This document shows positions 1 to 6,325 of a stretch of 21,157 bases of DNA, piece by piece. The notes under the pieces were generated by a model. The model did not search any database and had not been told where the DNA came from. It was given only the letters and a program-made list of their open reading frames with translations. Positions within the stretch are counted from its first letter, which is position 1. Each line of letters opens with the position of its first letter. The position numbers and the translations under genes were made by a program. The DNA is from an uncultured Thermoanaerobacterales bacterium (GTDB lineage: Bacteria; Bacillota; Clostridia; Christensenellales; UBA1242): assembly GCA_900557695.1 (NCBI GenBank), contig USTP01000008.1, positions 1 to 21,157 on the forward strand, in the 5' to 3' direction.

Positions 1-7
1 TTTTTCT

Positions 8-292
8 ATGGCTAGCAAAGGACAAAAATTTAGTAAATATACTGATGAATTCAAAAAAAATATTGCTTTACAGCATATCGACGAAAGAAAATCTTACGGC
101 TATTTATCTAAAACATATGGTATACCAAGCGGAACAATTGCAACTTGGGTCAGAACTTTTAATTTAGGCAACAAAAATATGTCAGATAACCGCGGTAGAC
201 CTAAGATAGATGATGAAATAGACTACAAAGAAAGATATGAAATACTAAAAAATTACCAAGCCTTCCTAAAGGCACAACGAGAGAAAAAGTAA
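8..292 (+). CDS. IS3-family transposase OrfA (HTH DNA-binding subunit)
   Basis: This 94-residue protein is the DNA-binding part of an IS3-type transposase. Residues about 12-50 form a helix-turn-helix: a YTDEFK start, then a SYGYLSKTYGIPSGTIATWV stretch, as in the transposase_8/HTH_Tnp families. The basic lysine- and glutamine-rich C-terminus would form the leucine-zipper-like oligomerisation helix. The start ATG at 8 is the only one seen, and its ribosome binding site is off the window. The gene ends with an A-rich stretch and TAA at 290-292, where ribosomes can shift -1 into orfB. Alone, OrfA proteins of this family usually bind the IS ends and regulate transposition. Confidence 0.85.
   Translation: MASKGQKFSKYTDEFKKNIALQHIDERKSYGYLSKTYGIPSGTIATWVRTFNLGNKNMSDNRGRPKIDDEIDYKERYEILKNYQAFLKAQREKK
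283..292 (+). promoter_or_regulatory. Probable -1 frameshift site joining orfA to orfB
   Basis: The end of orfA reads G-AAA-AAG-TAA in frame. This A-rich run allows the A-site lysine codon to re-pair one base back. The -1 frame is open from 283 straight into orfB and encodes residues typical of an IS3 OrfB N-terminus (VIFINANKHRYKLQ, then MFSVLDISKRTYYRY). A fused OrfAB transposase is therefore expected. The heptamer is not the ideal A-AAA-AAG because its first base is G, so efficiency may be modest. Confidence 0.55.
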
Positions 293-333
293 TTTTTATC
301 AATGCTAATAAACATAGATATAAACTACAAAAT

Positions 334-1107
334 ATGTTCTCTGTGTTAGATATTTCAAAGAGAACATATTATCGTTACCGAAATAGTGAAGATAAAGATT
401 ACTACGACTATGTTCTAATTAAAGAAATCTTTGAAGAAAGCAAAAGAACTTATGGTTATCGTAGAGTTTGTGAAGGTTTGTTGGTTAAATATGGTGTAAC
501 TTTTAACCACAAAAAAGTAGCTAGGATTATGCAAAAATATAATCTTAAACCAGAATATATTAAGAAATTAAGACCTAATCTCACTTACAAAAGAATTCAA
601 GAAAATGTTAAACCTAATCTAATCAAAAGACAATTTAATGTAGATAGTCCAAATATGGTTTGGACTACGGACATAACTTACTTAATATATAACAATAAAA
701 GATTGTATTTATCTACAATTCTAGACCTGTATGATAGAAAAGTAGTGGCATATAAAATATCTAAATTTAACAATATTCCATTAGTTGTAGATACCTTAAA
801 TGAAGCAATAGCAAAAAGAAAAGATGTGAAAGGAACCATCATTCACAGTGACCAAGGTTTCCAATACACATCTTACGAATACAAAGCCATTTGCGAATCC
901 AATGGAATACAAATATCTATGTCTAGAAAAGGTACTCCAATAGATGACTCTCCAATGGAGAGTTTTCATGGGATTCTCAAAAAAGAAACTTTGTATAATA
1001 ATGATATCAAAAGTATAGAAGAATATCAAGCGTTAGTTGAAGATTGGATAGAATTTTACAATACAAAGAGATTAAAAAATAGGAAGAAATCTAAAATTTC
1101 TCCCTAA
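334..1107 (+). CDS. IS3-family transposase OrfB (DDE integrase catalytic subunit)
   Basis: This is the catalytic part of the transposase, with an rve/integrase-core RNase H fold. The DDE triad is D113 (in VWTTDITY), D173 (in IIHSDQGFQY) and E209 (in PMESFHG), with 35 residues between the second and third, as expected for IS3. The N-terminal HTH_21 region (about residues 30-85, with KRTYGYRR) is present. In vivo it is probably made as OrfAB by -1 frameshifting, because the frame is open upstream of the ATG at 334 and that ATG lacks a good ribosome binding site. The C-terminus stops right after KISP, slightly shorter than the usual SPxxYR ending. No internal stop is present, so this copy could be active if its ends are intact. 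Confidence 0.9.
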   Translation: MFSVLDISKRTYYRYRNSEDKDYYDYVLIKEIFEESKRTYGYRRVCEGLLVKYGVTFNHKKVARIMQKYNLKPEYIKKLRPNLTYKRIQENVKPNLIKRQFNVDSPNMVWTTDITYLIYNNKRLYLSTILDLYDRKVVAYKISKFNNIPLVVDTLNEAIAKRKDVKGTIIHSDQGFQYTSYEYKAICESNGIQISMSRKGTPIDDSPMESFHGILKKETLYNNDIKSIEEYQALVEDWIEFYNTKRLKNRKKSKISP

Positions 1108-1123
1108 GTCCTTTTTTATTTTG

Positions 1124-1148
1124 AGTGACCCCTACGGGGTTCACTTCA
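1124..1148. repeat. Probable right terminal inverted repeat of the IS
   Basis: AGTGACCCC, a TAC spacer and GGGGTTCACT form a near-perfect hairpin just after orfB. The outer arm GGGGTTCACTTCA ends in TCA, like many IS3-family right ends. The matching left end (expected to start TGAAGTGAACCCC) is outside the window, so the boundary and any target duplication cannot be confirmed here. Confidence 0.4.
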
Positions 1149-1181
1149 TTATTGGCCTAATTTTTTTATTTTAAAAAATAA

Positions 1182-1643
1182 TTACAATTTTCTTCTTCCA
1201 AGATTTATATAATCTTTGTGTTTTTTGCGAGCCATATCTAAAAATTTTGAAGCTCCGCCCCAAGAATAATTAACATAGAAAATAATAAAGTTGCTATTGT
1301 TAATTATCCACTCATTTTTGTGAGAAATAATATACCTAGGTAGGCAATTTTCAAGTGATGGGTAGATAACTTCGTCGTAAGTTCTTTCAATGTGAGTTTT
1401 TTCAACCTCATTAGAAATCTTGGCTAAATTCTCGGCAATTAAAATTATTTTTATTTGTGGGAAACTTTTTTTCAGTTCTTTTAAGCATTGCAAACAAAAA
1501 GAGTCGAACATACCTCTTGCTCCTATGTAGAAGTTTGTAATGTTTTTATTTATTATTAAATCTGTTATTGTTTCCTTTAATTTTTTTGTGGTTTCTTCGT
1601 CTGCCAAGAAATCTCTATGTCCAAAAAAACTACATGCATTCAT
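1182..1643 (-). CDS. SLOG-family (DUF1273/YpsA-like) Rossmann-fold protein
   Basis: This 153-residue protein starts with FFGHRDF (GHR at residues 8-10), a feature of SLOG/YpsA-type domains. It also has the turn FYIGARGMFD (residues about 39-48), where relatives carry a G-G-x-x-G-F-D nucleotide-binding loop, and a late strand FIIFYVNYSWGGASKFLDMA. SLOG domains are thought to bind nucleotides or nucleotide-derived ligands; the substrate and role here are unknown. The start ATG at 1643 has a clear GAGGAG ribosome binding site on the minus strand. The gene lies between an IS and a divergent XRE regulator, away from the core operons, which suggests an accessory origin. No signal peptide or membrane segment is visible. 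Confidence 0.7.
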   Translation of the reverse strand: MNACSFFGHRDFLADEETTKKLKETITDLIINKNITNFYIGARGMFDSFCLQCLKELKKSFPQIKIILIAENLAKISNEVEKTHIERTYDEVIYPSLENCLPRYIISHKNEWIINNSNFIIFYVNYSWGGASKFLDMARKKHKDYINLGRRKL

Positions 1644-1704
1644 AATCGGCTCCTCAATTCACACACTTGGTGAAAGTTATAAAATATTTTTAATTGTTAT
1701 ATAA

Positions 1705-1775
1705 ACTTTAGCTTATATTGAATAACTTGTCAAACAAATAGCGTGTTTACACACGGTAAATTTAGAAAATAATAT
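1705..1775. promoter_or_regulatory. Divergent promoter region of the SLOG and XRE genes
   Basis: On the minus strand a perfect TTGACA (1733-1728) is followed after 17 bases by TAAAGT (1710-1705), a candidate promoter for the SLOG gene. On the plus strand TTTACA (1746-1751) and TAATAT (1770-1775), 18 apart, could serve the XRE gene. The palindrome CGTGT-TTAC-ACACG (1742-1755) covers the plus-strand -35 and is a candidate operator. These are matches judged by eye; the AT-rich context makes chance -10 matches likely. Confidence 0.35.
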
Positions 1776-1806
1776 TGATAAACTCTAAATAATAGGGAGT
1801 ATCATT

Positions 1807-2049
1807 ATGACAACACAAAAAGCAGTTGCTTTAAGAATATCTAATTTACTGATTAAAAACCATATGACGCAGTATGCCTTATGTAAGAAAATTGCAATGA
1901 GTGAGGAAACACTTCGTTCAATTCTTTCAGAAAGATATAAAACTGTGAAATTAGACACGATTATTTTGATTTCGGATGGCTTTGGAATGACGCTTCAAGA
2001 ATTTTTTAATGACGAACTTTTCAATAGAGAAAATTTGGATATTTTATAA
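1807..2049 (+). CDS. Small XRE-type helix-turn-helix regulator
   Basis: This 80-residue protein is almost entirely one Cro/C1-type HTH domain. Residues about 21-41 (TQYALCKKIAMSEETLRSIL) fit helices 2 and 3, and LDTIILISDGFGMTLQEFF fits the closing helices with the common end of this domain. An AGGGAG ribosome binding site lies upstream of ATG 1807. There is no ligand-binding or dimerisation domain, as in many small plasmid, phage or toxin-antitoxin type regulators. It faces away from the SLOG gene and may control the shared region, including itself, through the palindrome at 1742-1755. That regulatory link is inference. Confidence 0.8.
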   Translation: MTTQKAVALRISNLLIKNHMTQYALCKKIAMSEETLRSILSERYKTVKLDTIILISDGFGMTLQEFFNDELFNRENLDIL

Positions 2050-2068
2050 ATATATTTTCATTTAACAG

Positions 2069-2097
2069 AAGGGCTTTTAATTTAGTCCTTTTTATTT
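2069..2097 (+). terminator. Rho-independent terminator after the XRE gene
   Basis: The stem AAGGGCT (2069-2075) pairs with AGTCCTT (2084-2090), with one G-U pair and an 8-base AT loop. A T-rich tail (TTTTTATTT) follows. It sits 20 bases after the stop codon and separates the accessory pair from the frr operon. Confidence 0.65.
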
Positions 2098-2190
2098 GCT
2101 GTTGTGTGGTAAACATAAATTATATTTGGTGTGCAATATATATATTGTATGGAATTAGGCACCAATATCTAAAATTCTTCTTTATTTTAA

Positions 2191-2219
2191 TTGCTTAAAA
2201 CACGCAAATCTAGTAAAAT
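2191..2219 (+). promoter_or_regulatory. Sigma-A-type promoter of the frr operon
   Basis: TTGCTT (2191-2196) and TAAAAT (2214-2219) are separated by 17 bases. They lie about 30 bases before the frr start, which has its own AAAGGAG site at 2236-2242. No other good promoter is seen between the upstream terminator and frr. Confidence 0.55.
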
Positions 2220-2248
2220 ATTATAGTAATATTCTAAAGGAGAATTTT

Positions 2249-2824
2249 ATGGCTGAAGAGAATGAAATTATAGACGAGATTTTTTTAGAGTTTGAAGAAA
2301 AAAATGATAAGGCTATTTCGCACTTTAAAAATGAGCTTTTGTCAATCAGGGCGGGCAGAGCGAATCCCCATGTTTTAGACAAGATAACTGTTGATTACTA
2401 TGGAACCCAAACTCCACTTGCTCACGTTTCAAACATATCTGTTCAAGATGCTAGAATGCTTGTGATTGCCCCTTGGGACATTTCGCTTGTTAAAGAAATA
2501 AACAAAGCAATTTCTGCGTCCGATCTTGGGTTAAACCCATCAGACGATGGAAGAGTTATAAGGCTAACTTTCCCAGCGTTAACAGAGGATAGAAGAAAAG
2601 AGCTTGTTAAAAGCACTAGAAAGATAGCAGAGGAAACAAAAGTTATTTGCAGAAACGCTAGGCGTGATGCTCTTGATGAACTTAAAAAACTTAAAAAAGA
2701 TGGGACTATTTCTGAAGACTTAATGGGAGTTTACGAGAAAGATGTTCAAAAAACTCTAGACTCTTGCATTGCTAAAATTGATGCGCTGATGGATGAAAAA
2801 GAAAAGGAAATAATGCAAGTTTAG
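2249..2824 (+). CDS. frr: Ribosome recycling factor
   Basis: RRF splits post-termination 70S ribosomes together with EF-G. The 191-residue length is close to the usual 185. Recognisable blocks include SIRAGRANPHVLDKITVDYYG (about residues 32-52), the TPL..VSNI..QDARMLVI strand region, and the C-terminal helical arm with RR.A.DELKKLKKDG. The N-terminus carries a few extra acidic residues. The start is well supported by AAAGGAG seven bases upstream. It is the first gene of an operon whose next gene starts on the last base of its stop codon. pyrH, often directly upstream of frr in Firmicutes, is not here. Confidence 0.97.
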   Translation: MAEENEIIDEIFLEFEEKNDKAISHFKNELLSIRAGRANPHVLDKITVDYYGTQTPLAHVSNISVQDARMLVIAPWDISLVKEINKAISASDLGLNPSDDGRVIRLTFPALTEDRRKELVKSTRKIAEETKVICRNARRDALDELKKLKKDGTISEDLMGVYEKDVQKTLDSCIAKIDALMDEKEKEIMQV

Positions 2825-3021
2825 TGGAAAATTTTGATGCACTTATAGGAGAGCCTCTAGATTTAGTTAAATCAAAACTCGAAAAAGAAGGTTTTGTTGT
2901 TAAAGTTTTTAAGTGTTCTAAACCAAAGATAAAGACAAGTGATGAGCTTGTTATAAAAATTGAAAAAAGTGCTGGCAATGAAGTGGTGATTATTGCTGGC
3001 GACTTTTTAATAAGTATTTGA
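2824..3021 (+). CDS. Small conserved-looking protein of unknown function between frr and uppS
   Basis: This 65-residue protein most likely starts at GTG 2824, which overlaps the frr stop codon by one base and implies translational coupling. uppS begins 10 bases after it ends. The reading LIGEPLDLVKSKLEKEGFVV followed by several short beta-strand-like segments (VIKIEKSAGNEVVIIAGDFLI) resembles the one-helix-plus-sheet pattern of PASTA-like or I78-like small domains. The resemblance is only in pattern and I do not assign a family. No signal peptide, transmembrane helix or metal site is present. Tight packing in a housekeeping operon supports it being a real gene. Its function is unknown. Confidence 0.65.
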   Translation: MENFDALIGEPLDLVKSKLEKEGFVVKVFKCSKPKIKTSDELVIKIEKSAGNEVVIIAGDFLISI

Positions 3022-3031
3022 GGTAGAAAAC

Positions 3032-3754
3032 ATGGCGTGGTTTAGAAAGAAAAACAAAGCTAAAGAATTAAATAATGAAAACATACCAAAGCATATTGCC
3101 TTTATTGCAGATGGTAATGGCAGGTGGGCTACTGAGCGTGGCTTGCCTCGTTTTGAAGGGCATAAAGCTGGAAGAGAAACAATAAAAAGAGTTCTTGATA
3201 GGTGTTTTGAAAGGGGTGTTGAAACGGTATCTTTGTACTGTTTTTCAACCGAGAACTTTAACAGACCAAAAGAAGAGGTTGAATATATTTTTAACTTGTT
3301 TAGGTCGATGAAAGATATTGGTTTGTCTTTAATTAAGCGTGATGCTAGATTTCATTTAATGGGCGACCTTAGCATGCTTCCTAGCGATATTCAGGAGCAA
3401 ATGATTAGCATTACCAATCAAACTAAAGATTGCAAATCGCATATTTTAAATTTTGGCTTTGCTTATGGCGGGAGGCATGAGATTGTTTCAGCTGTAAACA
3501 ACTTAATAAAAGATGGCGTTGAGGTTGTAACAGAAGAAACTTTTGAAAAGTATCTTTACACTGCTGGTATTCCAGACCCCGACTTAATAGTTCGTGCAAG
3601 TGGGGAACAGCGTCTTTCAAACTTTATGCTTTATCAGGCGGCTTACAGCGAATTTTACTTTCCATCTAAGTATTGGCCTGATTTTGACGAGAATGTTGTA
3701 GACGAGTGTATAGAGGCATACCAAAAACGCAAAAGAAGATTTGGTAAGATTTAA
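3032..3754 (+). CDS. uppS: Isoprenyl transferase (undecaprenyl diphosphate synthase)
   Basis: This cis-prenyltransferase condenses isopentenyl diphosphate onto farnesyl diphosphate to make C55-PP, the lipid carrier for peptidoglycan and wall polymers. The active-site motif DGNGRWA has its catalytic Asp at residue 27, with HIAFIA before it where most homologues have HIAIIM. FEGHKAG, the YCFSTENFNRPKEEV block and the C-terminal RASGEQRLSNFMLYQ..YSEFYF signature are all present. Length 240 is normal. A GAGGT site lies upstream of ATG 3032. It depends on an IPP supply that is not encoded in this window. Confidence 0.97.
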   Translation: MAWFRKKNKAKELNNENIPKHIAFIADGNGRWATERGLPRFEGHKAGRETIKRVLDRCFERGVETVSLYCFSTENFNRPKEEVEYIFNLFRSMKDIGLSLIKRDARFHLMGDLSMLPSDIQEQMISITNQTKDCKSHILNFGFAYGGRHEIVSAVNNLIKDGVEVVTEETFEKYLYTAGIPDPDLIVRASGEQRLSNFMLYQAAYSEFYFPSKYWPDFDENVVDECIEAYQKRKRRFGKI

Positions 3755-3771
3755 AAAACGCAAATTTTACC
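3743..3771 (+). other. Hairpin across the uppS stop codon
   Basis: GGTAAGATTT (3743-3752) pairs with AAATTTTACC (3762-3771) over 10 bp with one G-U, and the uppS TAA lies in it. No T-tract follows, so it is not a standard terminator. It could stabilise or process the uppS-cdsA message, or be chance in AT-rich DNA. Confidence 0.3.
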
Positions 3772-3790
3772 AAGAATAGGAGAAAAAACG

Positions 3791-4699
3791 ATGTTAAAAC
3801 GCACAATCACGGGTTTTTTTATACTTTTATTTACTGCAGGCTTTATAGCTTTAAGAGAAGTTTCCATATACTTTTTTGATGCTTTTGCTTTAATTTTAAT
3901 CTATGGAAGCATTGTGGAAATGACTTTGGCTTGCAAGTTTTCAAATAAAAAGATAGAAAAAGTTATATTGTTTTTATACCCAGCAGGGCTGGCGTGCATC
4001 TATATTTTCTCAACTAGTTTGGTTATGAGTTTGCTTTTGCAACTATCACTTGCTTTGCTCTGCTTTGTTGTTTTGATGGCAAAAGAACTTATAGTTAATG
4101 CAATAATAAGAAAAAATGGCGACACTATTTCTGACGAGGTTGAATTAAACAAAAGCTTGCTTCAAGAAACTAGAAACACTATGGACATCATCTTGTACCC
4201 AACAACTCTTCTTGGTTTTCTTATTGGAATAAATCACTTTGGACTAAATCTTGGTTATGTGGGAATAATACTTACATTTGCTATAACAATGTTTACAGAT
4301 GTTTTTGCATATTTGTTTGGCGTTATGTTAAAAGGTCCAAAAATGGCTCCTGAAATTTCGCCTAAAAAGAGTGTGTCGGGGATGATATTTGGTGCTCTTG
4401 GTGGTATGCTAGCATCAGGACTTGCGTATTTGGCGTTTGTTCACTATGGCTTGCTAGGCTCTAACTTTGCACAGTTGTCTACTGGCGAGGGAATTGCCCT
4501 GTTTGTTTTACTAGGAGTGGTTGGAACATTCCTTACTCAGTTTGGCGACCTAGTGGCATCGGCGTACAAAAGGAAAGTTGGAATTAAAGACTTTGGCGCA
4601 ATTTTTCCAGGGCATGGCGGATTTATGGATAGGGTAGATGGTCTTATGTTTACAGGAACGCTAGTTTACACGCTGTTTGCTTTATTTCTACTTATTTAA
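3791..4699 (+). CDS. cdsA: Phosphatidate cytidylyltransferase (CDP-diglyceride synthase)
   Basis: This integral membrane enzyme makes CDP-diacylglycerol from phosphatidate and CTP, the branch point for phospholipid synthesis. The family signature is intact near the C-terminus: SAYKRKVGIKDFGAIFPGHG followed by GFMDRVD, including the metal-binding aspartates. Many hydrophobic helices precede it, beginning at residues 7-25. Length 302 is slightly above the usual 260-285, with a charged loop near residues 95-125. AGGAGA lies upstream of ATG 3791. In many Clostridia dxr follows cdsA; here the site-2 protease gene begins 11 bases later. Confidence 0.96.
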   Translation: MLKRTITGFFILLFTAGFIALREVSIYFFDAFALILIYGSIVEMTLACKFSNKKIEKVILFLYPAGLACIYIFSTSLVMSLLLQLSLALLCFVVLMAKELIVNAIIRKNGDTISDEVELNKSLLQETRNTMDIILYPTTLLGFLIGINHFGLNLGYVGIILTFAITMFTDVFAYLFGVMLKGPKMAPEISPKKSVSGMIFGALGGMLASGLAYLAFVHYGLLGSNFAQLSTGEGIALFVLLGVVGTFLTQFGDLVASAYKRKVGIKDFGAIFPGHGGFMDRVDGLMFTGTLVYTLFALFLLI

Positions 4700-4710
4700 A
4701 GGCGGTTTTT

Positions 4711-5967
4711 ATGGTTAATTTTCTTTACATTTTGTTGGCTCTTGTGGTGCTTATGGTGCTAATAACAGTGCATGAATTTGGGCACTACACTGCGGGTAAA
4801 ATATTTGGGTTTAAAATAAATGAGTTTGCTATTGGTTTTGGTCCCAAGATTTATAAAAGGGTGAATAAGAAAACAGGAGAGGTTTTTTCTATCCGTTTGC
4901 TTCCTCTTGGTGGCTTTTGTGCGTTTGAGGGCGAGGATGAGGACAATCCAAGTAAAGACGCTTTCAACAATCAAAAACCATGGAAAAGGTTATTAGTGCT
5001 AGTTTCTGGTGTGCTATTTAACTTTATTTTTGGAATTATAACGGCTGTAATATTTTTAATGGTTAACGGCTATGCTCAGCCATGCATAGCTGGCTTTTCT
5101 CCAAACAACCCCAATAACGGCATATTAAAAAAGGGCGATATTATAACTCATATAAATGGGGAAAGCATTGAAATATACCGCTCTATGGCAGACCTTACAA
5201 GTAAAATTGAAATGGGCGAAAATATAACGATAACTGTTAATCGTGGCGGCGAGATTGTTACGGTTGAGAATGTACAAAAATATTTAACCAAGGCTTTCTT
5301 CTTTGTTTCAAATTCTGCAAATATTGAAAACGCAATCTTCGATGTTGGCGGAACAAATGCGTGGAGCGTAGAAGAGTTTGAAAACTACATCATGCAAATA
5401 GTGCCAACCCTTAACGAAGAAACTGGCGAGTATGAAAAATTTACTCACAATGGCATTTTTTATAAGGCAGATGGAACGGTGTATACTGATGACGAGCTTA
5501 TAGAACTTGCTGGCATCACACTATCTACTCCAAACGAAAGCATAGGTTTTATCTATTATAACACCCAGGCTCACTATGGTTTCTTTGAAGCTTTATTAAA
5601 AGCTTGGCCTTTCTGCTTTTATATTTGTGGGTTAATCTTGTCGGCTCTTGGCGGTTTATTTACTGGCTCTACTGCTATTTCAGAGCTTGGCGGAACTGTT
5701 ACTGCTATTTCTCAAATTGCTGAAATTTCGCAGATAGGGTTTACATCGTTCTTGCTGCTTTTGCCAATGCTTAGCATGAATTTGGCACTGTTTAACATCT
5801 TGCCAATTCCAGCCCTTGATGGTGCACGGTGCGTGTTTGTTCTTATAGAGTGGATATTTAGAAAACCTGTACCTAGAAAAATTGAAAATATCATCCATAC
5901 CGTGGGCTTATTTGTGCTGCTGGGGTTTGTGGTGTTTTTAGATGTTTACCACTTTTTCATTCTTTAA
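4711..5967 (+). CDS. rseP: Site-2 intramembrane zinc metalloprotease (RseP/RasP)
   Basis: This membrane protease cleaves transmembrane substrates such as anti-sigma factors and signal peptide remnants. The zinc motif HEFGH lies at residues 21-25 in the first transmembrane helix. The second ligand motif NILPIPALDG is at residues 362-371 near the C-terminus. A PDZ-like domain between them contains GILKKGDIITHINGESI. At 418 residues it exceeds Bacillus-type lengths only slightly; the extra material is a segment around residues 205-275 after the PDZ core. The start follows a weak AAGG site after cdsA. The stop codon overlaps the first bases of the palindromic repeat that follows. Confidence 0.95.
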   Translation: MVNFLYILLALVVLMVLITVHEFGHYTAGKIFGFKINEFAIGFGPKIYKRVNKKTGEVFSIRLLPLGGFCAFEGEDEDNPSKDAFNNQKPWKRLLVLVSGVLFNFIFGIITAVIFLMVNGYAQPCIAGFSPNNPNNGILKKGDIITHINGESIEIYRSMADLTSKIEMGENITITVNRGGEIVTVENVQKYLTKAFFFVSNSANIENAIFDVGGTNAWSVEEFENYIMQIVPTLNEETGEYEKFTHNGIFYKADGTVYTDDELIELAGITLSTPNESIGFIYYNTQAHYGFFEALLKAWPFCFYICGLILSALGGLFTGSTAISELGGTVTAISQIAEISQIGFTSFLLLLPMLSMNLALFNILPIPALDGARCVFVLIEWIFRKPVPRKIENIIHTVGLFVLLGFVVFLDVYHFFIL

Positions 5968-6090
5968 GGGCATATTTCGCGCGATTAACTATGTTGCTCC
6001 AAACTGGCAAGACAGGGGATTTACATTTAAGTAAACCCCCGTGCCTCGACCAGTTTAGAGCGCCTCGTTACTCACGCAAACTATGCCCTT
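5966..6090. repeat. Palindromic intergenic repeat, copy 1
   Basis: This 125-base unit begins AAGGGCATATTTCGC and ends TATGCCCTT. Its two arms are imperfect reverse complements over most of their length. Landmarks in order are the terminal GGGCATA/TATGCCC, AAACTGG/CCAGTTT, and a central stem GGGGATTTAC (6015-6024) / GTAAACCCCC (6031-6040) around ATTTAA. It starts on the rseP stop codon. Immediately after it GCCCTT-A-AAGGGC forms a small extra palindrome. There is no reading frame of interest. It may be a MITE-like or REP-like palindromic element, or a long structured RNA. Confidence 0.75.
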
Positions 6091-6145
6091 AAAGGGCTGA
6101 AGTGCGAGCATAGGAAGATATAATAGAAGAACAAAGATTAAAAAC

Positions 6146-6277
6146 AAGGGCATATTTCGCACGATTAACTTTGCCCACCAAACTGGCTTGGCAGGGGATT
6201 TACATTTAAGTAAACCCCCGTGCATAAAGTTAAATTGTAATAAGCCTAGGCACTTAAACTTAGGGCAACTTATGCCC
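6146..6277. repeat. Palindromic intergenic repeat, copy 2
   Basis: This is the second direct copy, offset about 180 bases from copy 1. The left half is nearly identical, including AAGGGCATATTTCGC (6146-6160) and a 32-base identical core at 6192-6223 that holds the central hairpin. The right arm has diverged and keeps little beyond the terminal TATGCCC. It offers alternative pairings (TTAACTTT with AAAGTTAA; GGGCA-ACTTA-TGCCC). The 358 bases between rseP and the next gene (5968-6325) hold only these two copies, a 55-base spacer with a possible -10 (TATAAT at 6119-6124, no good -35), and the next ribosome binding site. Confidence 0.75.
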
Positions 6278-6325
6278 AGGTCACGCTTTTTCACATTTGC
6301 GATTTACACTTTCATAGGAAGAAAA

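Larger units (their letters stand above)
1..1148 (+). mobile_element. IS3-family insertion sequence, left end missing
   Basis: The element consists of a short HTH protein (orfA) followed by a DDE integrase-type transposase (orfB) in the -1 frame, the organisation of the IS3 family. The left inverted repeat and the orfA ribosome binding site lie outside the window, so the sequence begins only a few bases before the orfA start. The right end is inferred at about 1148, where GGGGTTCACTTCA resembles IS3-type termini ending in TCA. Assemblies often break inside multicopy IS elements, which may explain why the window starts here. The family call is firm; the exact right boundary is not. Confidence 0.85.

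Noticed and set aside
796..1029. 77-residue minus-strand open frame inside the transposase
   Set aside because: It lies fully opposite orfB, which has a complete DDE triad. There is no ribosome binding site or recognisable domain.
2101..2165. Possible riboswitch or tRNA-like structure upstream of frr
   Set aside because: The ATATATATAT core and GGTGTGC/GGCACC pairing form a weak stem, but it lies upstream of the frr promoter and matches no RNA family I recognise.
5966..6277. CRISPR array
   Set aside because: There are only two copies of more than 120 bases each, with no regular short repeat-spacer pattern and no cas genes nearby.
6055..6294. 79-residue minus-strand open frame across repeat copy 2
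   Set aside because: Its sequence is made of the palindromic repeat and spacer, with no family resemblance; repeat DNA often leaves frames open by chance.
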